64,000 nt of DNA from Melanocharis versteri (Eukaryota; Chordata; Aves; Passeriformes; Melanocharitidae). A program made the position numbers and the translations under genes. Each line of letters begins with the position of its first letter. The stretch's first letter is position 1. The notes under the pieces were generated by a model. The model worked only from the letters and a program-made list of their open reading frames with translations. It was not told the DNA's origin and did not search any database. The DNA lies in NCBI GenBank assembly GCA_013397845.1, contig VZTG01001711.1:1-64000 (forward strand). The letters are read 5' to 3'. This document shows, in pieces, positions 61,301 to 64,000 of the stretch.

Positions 61301-63906
61301 AAGGATAAGTAAGGATAGATTTGAGAGGTGTCTTCCAGAGAAAATTCAGTATGGACGTTGATAGAAAGACCATCATGAAAATGCAGAGTAATTTGAGTTG
61401 GAAGGGACCTTAAAGATCACCTCATTCCCACCCCTGGCATGGGCAGGGACACCTCCCACCATCCTGGGTTGCTCCAAGCCCCATCCAACCTGGCCTGGAA
61501 CACTTCCAGAAATGGGGCAGCCACAGCTTCTCCGGGGAAAATTGTTATAAACCGAACTAATTGTTTGCTGCTGACACTGGTTCATACATTACTGCAGAGG
61601 TGTGGTCAGAAAACAGAAATCTAGTGGTTTACACGTGAATTTCTCTCTCGGAGGGAGCTGTCTGCCTCAGAAAGCAAAGGTTTCCAGCTCTCTTTCCAGC
61701 CGGGTGACCTCACGGCGGTGCAGGGTAATGTGACCCCTCGCCCTGTGCCATCAGCCTGCCTTAGCTACCGTTGCTGTATTTCTCATGGGAACAACTGTAA
61801 CCCGACGTGCAAGCCCAGCACTGGCTGGAAAATGATCCAGTGTGAAAGTCAGGAGGGATTATGAGTACTCGGGGTGGTTGGCTCTTCTGCAGCAGAAGTC
61901 CTTCTCTTACTAGATTATCCCAAAGTGCAGCGGATTTCTGGGTCTTAATTTATCCTGTTGCCGTTGCACTTGGAAAGCTTTTCAGGGTTCCTGTACTCTG
62001 GGGCTCCACTGGTAGCACAAAGCCTTCCCTGTTTAAGGACGGGTTGAAGGTTAGATGCTCAGTGTTGGGTTTTGGGATGAAACTGTAGTTTTTGGCTTAA
62101 TATAAAAAAAAAATCAGCTGCTGCACACCTTGGGACTGAGTTGGACACTGAGAAAAAGAGCTGATTCTGAAATCTCAGTATTTCGGGATTCACGGTGTGC
62201 AGTGAAATCCATATTTTAAATCAGTGAAAGTTTCGTGTCCTGAAAATATTTTTCCTCATGTCCACTGAAACTTCACTGACCAGTTTCATTTAAGGTTGGA
62301 AATGTCAGCTGCACTGAATACCTGCTTAAATTTAAAATAAGTTTCTAAGTGAAATTATCAACTGGTGTAAATCACTTTGGAAGCTGATTAAAAGTTTTAG
62401 TCACACTTCCTATCAGTATAAAAATGGTTTACACGAGAGGTCGAGGATGGAAAGGACAAGTGAGATGAGTCTGGAATATTCCTGTCCTCCTAACCTGACA
62501 TTTTAAATACAGCCCTCATCACAGACTTGTTTTATAACCTATCAAACACACTCTGCATATTCACACTCAAAGTTGTAGGTGGGAGTTTAAATATTTATAT
62601 TTTTGCAGTCGGTTTTGAAGGCAAAGCTTGGTGCGTGCTCGAGCTCTTTCAGATGTCAAAATGCTGCTGACATGTCCCTTTGAGGAGCTCTGCATCGCCC
62701 AGCATAGACCACGTGCCTCCTAAATGACAATGACACCTCCTCACACCCCTTCTGCGGCCAACATAAACAGAGGAGCTCAAATTCAGAGCCCCTAAGCTGG
62801 ATTCCTGCTCCGTGTTGCTCCCTGCAGGACATCTCTCTTTCCACGGGCTGTGCAATGTTCATAGCAAGGCTGTGATGTGGCCCAGGACCACGTGTGGTGC
62901 CACTGTCAGCAGTGGAGGAACTCGACCTGAGCTTTACCCCTCCTCCTCACCCTCCCCTCTCAGAGCACAGACGTGATGGAGACGGGAGAAGATCATCCAG
63001 GAGGAGTCAAGGATGGCCCCAGGAGCTGCAGGGAGTGACTGGGGAGAGGAAGGCAGTAGCACAGGGGATGGGAGGGGCTCAGCATTGCTGCCAGGGAGAA
63101 CCAGGAGCCTCACAGGTCACAGAATCACAGAATCACTGAGGCTGGGAAAGCCCTCCCAGATCATCGAGTCCAACCTGTGCTCAGTCCCCTCCTTGTCCCC
63201 AGCCCAGAGCACTGAGTGCCACATCCAGGCCTTCCTTGGACACCTCCAGGGATGGGAACTCCACCGCCTCCCTGGGCAGCCCCTTCCAGTGTTTAACAGA
63301 CCTTACAGGGAAGAAATTCCTCCTGGTATCCAACGTGAACCTCCTCTGGCAGAGCTTGAGCCCATTTGCTCCTGTCCTATTGCAGTTCCCTGGGAGCAGA
63401 GCCTGACCTCCACTTGCCTCCACCCTCCTGTAAAGCCGTGTTACTTACAAGAGTTTAATATTGAATTATTTATGTTGGAAAAGACTTTGAAGATCATCAT
63501 GTCCAATGGTGAAACCAGCACTGCCAAGTCCAAGGCCCTGCAGAGCATCTGCACCCCATACGAGTAAGAACTTCTTGACACAATATATTTATATTTTACG
63601 TATTTTCCCCGTTATGTTTCCCTATTTCAGAGGCAGAAGATGCCTTTGTCCACAAGGAGAAGGTGCAGAAAGAGGTGAAGGCTGCACTATCAGAAAATGC
63701 CACGCTGAGCTGCGAGGTGGCCCAGGAGAAAACGGAGGTGAAGTGGTACAAGGATGGGAAACTCCTCACCTCCAGCAAGAAGTTCAAGGTGGAATCCGAG
63801 GGCAAATCGCGTCGTCTGGTGGTGGGTCAGGTGGAGAAGAAAGATGCAGGGGAGTACACCTGCGAGGCTGCTGGCCAAAAACTCACCTTCAGGATCGATG
63901 TCACAG
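36234..63906 (+). CDS. OBSCN: OBSCN (obscurin), 5' eleven coding exons, continues past window
   Basis: Eleven exons (36234-37375, 42817-43086, 45578-45838, 48860-49162, 50221-50487, 51310-51585, 54713-54985, 57897-58172, 59046-59321, 59956-60231, 63631-63906) encode Ig1-5, FN3-1 and Ig6-12 in the order I recall for human obscurin. Key matches are the N-terminus (GVPRFLTRPKAF, VSVGKDATLSCQIVGNP), TEGKHAKLSCYVTGEPKP in Ig3, LEVREKESATF in Ig4 and GQSPYLEFPG in the FN3. Obscurin is a giant cytoplasmic protein of striated muscle that surrounds M-bands and Z-discs. It links myofibrils to the sarcoplasmic reticulum through ankyrins. In mammals the N-terminal Ig domains bind titin M10, myomesin and slow myosin-binding protein C. 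Every internal junction is phase 1. The remaining Ig array, IQ, SH3, RhoGEF, PH and kinase regions must lie to the right of the window. Confidence 0.96.
38151..38290 (-). mobile_element. CR1 LINE 3' fragment
   Basis: ATAGAATGACAGAACGGCTG, CCATGGGCAGGGACACCTTC and CCAACCTGGCCTTGAACA are antisense CR1 landmarks. Confidence 0.85.
39296..39442 (-). mobile_element. CR1 LINE 3' fragment
   Basis: GAATGGTTTGGGCTGTGAGG, CAGGTTGCTCAGGGCCCTGT and CCTTGAACACTTCCAGGGAT are antisense CR1. Confidence 0.85.
41370..41583 (-). mobile_element. CR1 LINE 3' fragment
   Basis: CACAGAATCCCAGAATAGTT through GGGGCAGCCACAGCTTCTCT to TCATCCTAATAGCTCATC, antisense. It lies in the OBSCN intron after the first coding exon. 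Confidence 0.88.
41890..41975 (+). mobile_element. CR1 internal fragment
   Basis: ATCAGATATTAGGAAGAAAT followed by TCTTTACTGTGAGGATGG is the sense CR1 segment that precedes the GCCCTGGCACAGG landmark. Confidence 0.7.
42649..42776 (-). mobile_element. CR1 LINE fragment close to Ig4 exon
   Basis: CTCCAACCTGGCCTTGGACA, GGGGCAGCCACAGCTTCTCT and GAAGAATTTCTTCCTAAATT are antisense CR1. It ends about 40 bases before the Ig4 acceptor. Confidence 0.88.
42817..43086 (+). CDS. OBSCN: OBSCN exon, Ig4
   Basis: The acceptor is CTCTTAAG ending at 42816 and the donor GTAAGG starts at 43087. The exon has 270 bases, phase 1 to phase 1. It encodes EPTIPFKAKLKDLEVREKES, then ATFQCEV, AWFKEE and DDDAVYICEM, a complete I-set Ig with both cysteines. 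It matches Ig4 of mammalian obscurin closely. Confidence 0.95.
43087..45577. other. OBSCN intron between Ig4 and Ig5
   Basis: It holds the LTR at 43382-43817. The remaining sequence shows no exon or other recognised repeat. Confidence 0.75.
43382..43817 (-). mobile_element. Solo LTR with 9-base terminal inverted repeats
   Basis: The element starts TGATGCCTT and ends AAGGCATCA, a perfect 9-base inverted pair. It is flanked on both sides by CCTT, a 4-base target duplication. On the - strand an AATAAA lies about 60 bases before the end, which fits an R-U5 layout. It sits in the OBSCN intron between Ig4 and Ig5. No internal retroviral genes are present. Confidence 0.82.
45578..45838 (+). CDS. 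OBSCN: OBSCN exon, Ig5
   Basis: The acceptor is CTTGAAG ending at 45577 and the donor GTAAGC starts at 45839. The exon has 261 bases, phase 1 to 1. It encodes GNIIKKLPRKTAVFINDTAT, then FCVEL, TRWLKN and AGEIAFLADE. The second core cysteine position is replaced (AFLA). I recall the same loss in human Ig5, so it is ancestral rather than damage. Confidence 0.94.
45946..46444 (-). mobile_element. Solo LTR-like element, second copy of the 32.9 kb family
   Basis: The roughly 499-base segment is bounded by TG and CA and aligns along its length with the two halves of the element at 32878-33704. On the - strand it has a TATAAAT-like box at about 46080. A 17-base piece (CTTACATATTAACATAT) is tandemly repeated twice near 46087. 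It lies about 110 bases downstream of the Ig5 exon. No clear target duplication was found, so ends are approximate. Confidence 0.68.
46567..46714 (-). mobile_element. CR1 LINE 3' fragment
   Basis: AACCACGGAATGGCTTGGGT, CCACGGGCAGGGACACCTTC and CTCAGGGCCTTGTCCAGC are antisense CR1. Confidence 0.87.
48860..49162 (+). CDS. OBSCN: OBSCN exon, first fibronectin type III domain
   Basis: The acceptor is TTGCGCAG ending at 48859 and the donor GTGAGC starts at 49163. The exon has 303 bases, phase 1 to 1. It starts with a Pro-rich linker (PKKPPTQPPADPVV). The FN3 signatures are LAWSPP, VDGYIVERKK, YQFRVSAVNAYGQS and PYLEFPG. It matches the single early FN3 of obscurin between Ig5 and Ig6. Confidence 0.95.
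49163..50220. other. OBSCN intron between FN3-1 and Ig6
   Basis: It is 1.06 kb, and nothing further is recognised. The FN3 frame stays open for about 390 bases past the donor but loses all domain similarity. Confidence 0.75.
50221..50487 (+). CDS. OBSCN: OBSCN exon, Ig6
   Basis: The acceptor is TCTTCCCCAG ending at 50220 and the donor GTATTT starts at 50488. The exon has 267 bases, phase 1 to 1. It reads EPVLAVKTPLTTAEV, then LFTVDL, GTWYLNG and GAEVKFVANDVETS. The core Trp is kept but neither usual core cysteine is present (VDL and KFV at those positions), as I recall for mammalian Ig6. Confidence 0.93.
50488..51309. other. OBSCN intron between Ig6 and Ig7
   Basis: It is 822 bases, and nothing further is recognised. 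Confidence 0.75.
51310..51585 (+). CDS. OBSCN: OBSCN exon, Ig7
   Basis: The acceptor is CTGGCAG ending at 51309, with a possible alternative in-frame AG six bases later that would remove two residues. The donor GTACGT starts at 51586. The exon has 276 bases, phase 1 to 1. Ig signatures are LQAELSD (first Cys replaced by Ala), VKWMKDG and DAGVYECVC. Confidence 0.93.
51586..54712. other. OBSCN intron between Ig7 and Ig8
   Basis: It holds a T/G-rich tract near 52,000-52,080, a GC-richer interval at 53,330-53,660 with no recognised product, and the pyrimidine minisatellite at 53,832. Confidence 0.7.
53832..54042 (+). repeat. Pyrimidine-only minisatellite, 21-base unit
   Basis: About seven copies of a 21-base unit (TTTTCTCCCCTTCTTCCTTTC) are followed by shorter 15-base derivatives without the second TTTC. 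The + strand is nearly pure C and T for about 210 bases. It lies in the OBSCN intron between Ig7 and Ig8. Confidence 0.93.
54713..54985 (+). CDS. OBSCN: OBSCN exon, Ig8
   Basis: The acceptor is TTGTTTCAG ending at 54712 and the donor GTAAGT starts at 54986. The exon has 273 bases, phase 1 to 1. Signatures are ALANFINKEK, FVSETSE, VKWYKDGKE and DEGTYTCKIG. The first core Cys position is Ser here, while I recall FECETSE in human. Confidence 0.93.
56317..56600 (-). mobile_element. CR1 LINE 3' fragment
   Basis: ATCATAGAATCACACAAAGG through CCATGGGCAGGGACACTTTC and CACCCTGTGCCAGGCCCTC to a CCTTTGTCCTATCCCCACA end, antisense. Confidence 0.92.
57376..57476 (-). mobile_element. CR1 LINE 3' terminal fragment
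   Basis: GGATTGGGTTGGAAAGGGCC, CCATGGGCAGAGACGCCTTC and CTAGACCAGGTTGCTCAGAG, antisense. Confidence 0.88.
57897..58172 (+). CDS. OBSCN: OBSCN exon, Ig9
   Basis: The acceptor is CGCTCCAG ending at 57896 and the donor GTGAGA starts at 58173. The exon has 276 bases, phase 1 to 1. It reads DEAVTFVNKPKTAPEV, LELACEVS, VVWRKDQTE and DQGSYTCETKDD, with both cysteines and the Trp. It differs clearly from the three following exons, so it is not part of their homogenised set. Confidence 0.92.
58173..59045. other. OBSCN intron between Ig9 and Ig10
   Basis: It holds a sense CR1 end at 58508 and no exon. Confidence 0.75.
58508..58640 (+). mobile_element. CR1 LINE 3' terminal fragment
   Basis: GAGCAACCTGGTCTAGTGGA, AGGTGTCCCTGCCCATGGCA and CTTTAAGGTCCCTTCCATCT with repeated CATGATTC octamer-like ends. 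Confidence 0.9.
59046..59321 (+). CDS. OBSCN: OBSCN exon, Ig10 (homogenised copy A)
   Basis: The acceptor is CCTTACAG ending at 59045 and the donor GTGGGA starts at 59322. The exon has 276 bases, phase 1 to 1. It starts ETEAVFTNKEKVQREVKAAL, then LSCEVAQEK, VKWYKDGKLL, DAGEYTCEA, and ends FRIIVT. Bases 59096-59311 are identical to 60006-60221 in the next Ig exon. It corresponds to the start of the repeated Ig block that in mammals begins with EPKVVFAKEQ. Confidence 0.94.
59322..59955. other. OBSCN intron between Ig10 and Ig11
   Basis: It is 634 bases. It shares no visible similarity with the next intron beyond the first seven bases (GTGGGAG). Confidence 0.75.
59956..60231 (+). CDS. OBSCN: OBSCN exon, Ig11 (homogenised copy B)
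   Basis: The acceptor is CTCCACAG ending at 59955 and the donor GTGGGA starts at 60232. The exon has 276 bases, phase 1 to 1. It starts EAEDAFINKDKVKKEVKAAL and ends FRIDVT. Its core is base-for-base the same as copy A, while the first 50 and last 10 bases differ from it. Confidence 0.94.
60570..60853 (+). mobile_element. CR1 LINE fragment of another subfamily
   Basis: CACCAGAGGTTTAGGTTCGA, GAAGTGGTGGAGTCCCCATC and TTGGACTCAATGATCTTCCA mark a sense CR1 of an older-looking subfamily, ending TGATTCTGTGAT. Confidence 0.85.
61388..61541 (-). mobile_element. CR1 LINE 3' fragment
   Basis: TTTGAGTTGGAAGGGACCTT, GGCATGGGCAGGGACACCTC and CCATCCAACCTGGCCTGGAA, antisense. Confidence 0.87.
63117..63431 (-). 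mobile_element. CR1 LINE fragment before Ig12 exon
   Basis: GGTCACAGAATCACAGAATC, CTTGGACACCTCCAGGGATG, CCTTACAGGGAAGAAATTCC and CCTCTGGCAGAGCTTGAGCC, antisense, about 315 bases. Confidence 0.9.
63472..63545 (-). mobile_element. CR1 terminal fragment
   Basis: TGTTGGAAAAGACTTTGAAG, TCATCATGTCCAA and CAGCACTGCCAAGTCCAAGG, antisense CR1 start. It ends about 85 bases before the Ig12 acceptor. Confidence 0.75.
63631..63906 (+). CDS. OBSCN: OBSCN exon, Ig12 (homogenised copy C)
   Basis: The acceptor is CCTATTTCAG ending at 63630 and the donor GTGGGA starts at 63907. The exon has 276 bases, phase 1 to 1. It starts EAEDAFVHKEKVQKEVKAAL and ends FRIDVT. The core 63681-63896 differs from copies A and B at one base (TGC for TGT, a silent change in the first core Cys). 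The gene continues past the right edge. Confidence 0.94.
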
Positions 63907-64000
63907 GTGGGAGAATGTGCTGCATCCCTGTGTTAGATCCTGAAAAGTTGAAATCCCTGTTTTATACCCTGAAAAATTGAAGGAGAGGAAAGTTATGTGG

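Larger units (their letters stand above)
60232..63630. other. OBSCN intron between Ig11 and Ig12
   Basis: It is 3.4 kb, with CR1 fragments at 60570, 61388, 63117 and 63472. No decayed Ig exon was seen between them. Confidence 0.7.

Noticed and set aside
1..64000. CRISPR arrays, bacterial operons, tRNA and rRNA genes
   Set aside because: No regularly spaced direct repeats with spacers and no recognisable tRNA or rRNA sequences. The window is vertebrate chromosomal DNA.

Overview
The window looks like nuclear DNA from a bird, most likely a songbird. It carries about 25 CR1 LINE fragments with the typical avian 3' end (a GGTCCCTTCCAACCC-like core and a CCATGGCAGGG-like motif), several solo LTRs and no mammalian-type SINEs. 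Two protein-coding genes are supported, both on the + strand. There is one undetermined base (N at 5426).

Region 1 (about 1-12,950) holds a MEIOC-family gene, a meiosis-specific coiled-coil protein that partners YTHDC2. Seven coding exons join in consistent splice phase (4056-4181, 4414-4580, 5904-6005, 6537-8331, 10779-10913, 10995-11175, 12729-12949). They encode about 908 residues and end at a TGA. The 5' end is not resolved; an exon-like segment at 161-286 may be an upstream exon. The C-terminal domain is strongly conserved, while the long central exon is divergent and carries a seven-Asn run.

Region 2 (about 12,950-36,230) is about 23 kb with no protein-coding gene I can support. It contains AT-rich unique sequence, CR1 fragments, a GC- and G-run-rich patch near 27.1-27.8 kb, an E-box-rich patch near 28.4 kb, and an older LTR element (32878-33704) interrupted by a younger solo LTR (32998-33359).

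Region 3 (36,234 to beyond the right edge) is the 5' part of OBSCN (obscurin), the giant sarcomeric Ig-domain protein. The first coding exon carries the start codon and Ig1-Ig3. Ten single-domain exons follow in the window: Ig4, Ig5, FN3-1, then Ig6 to Ig12. All their junctions are phase 1, so each exon is a symmetric module. The last three Ig exons share a 216-base core that is identical or differs at one base, while their introns are unrelated apart from the first few bases. This points to exon-restricted homogenisation.

The two genes have no obvious functional link (germline meiosis and striated muscle). From memory, MEIOC and OBSCN lie on different chromosomes in human (17q21 and 1q42), and those two regions form a known paralogy block. 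The MEIOC-family gene here could therefore be a second, ohnologous copy. That is the most interesting hypothesis in the window alongside the homogenised Ig exons.
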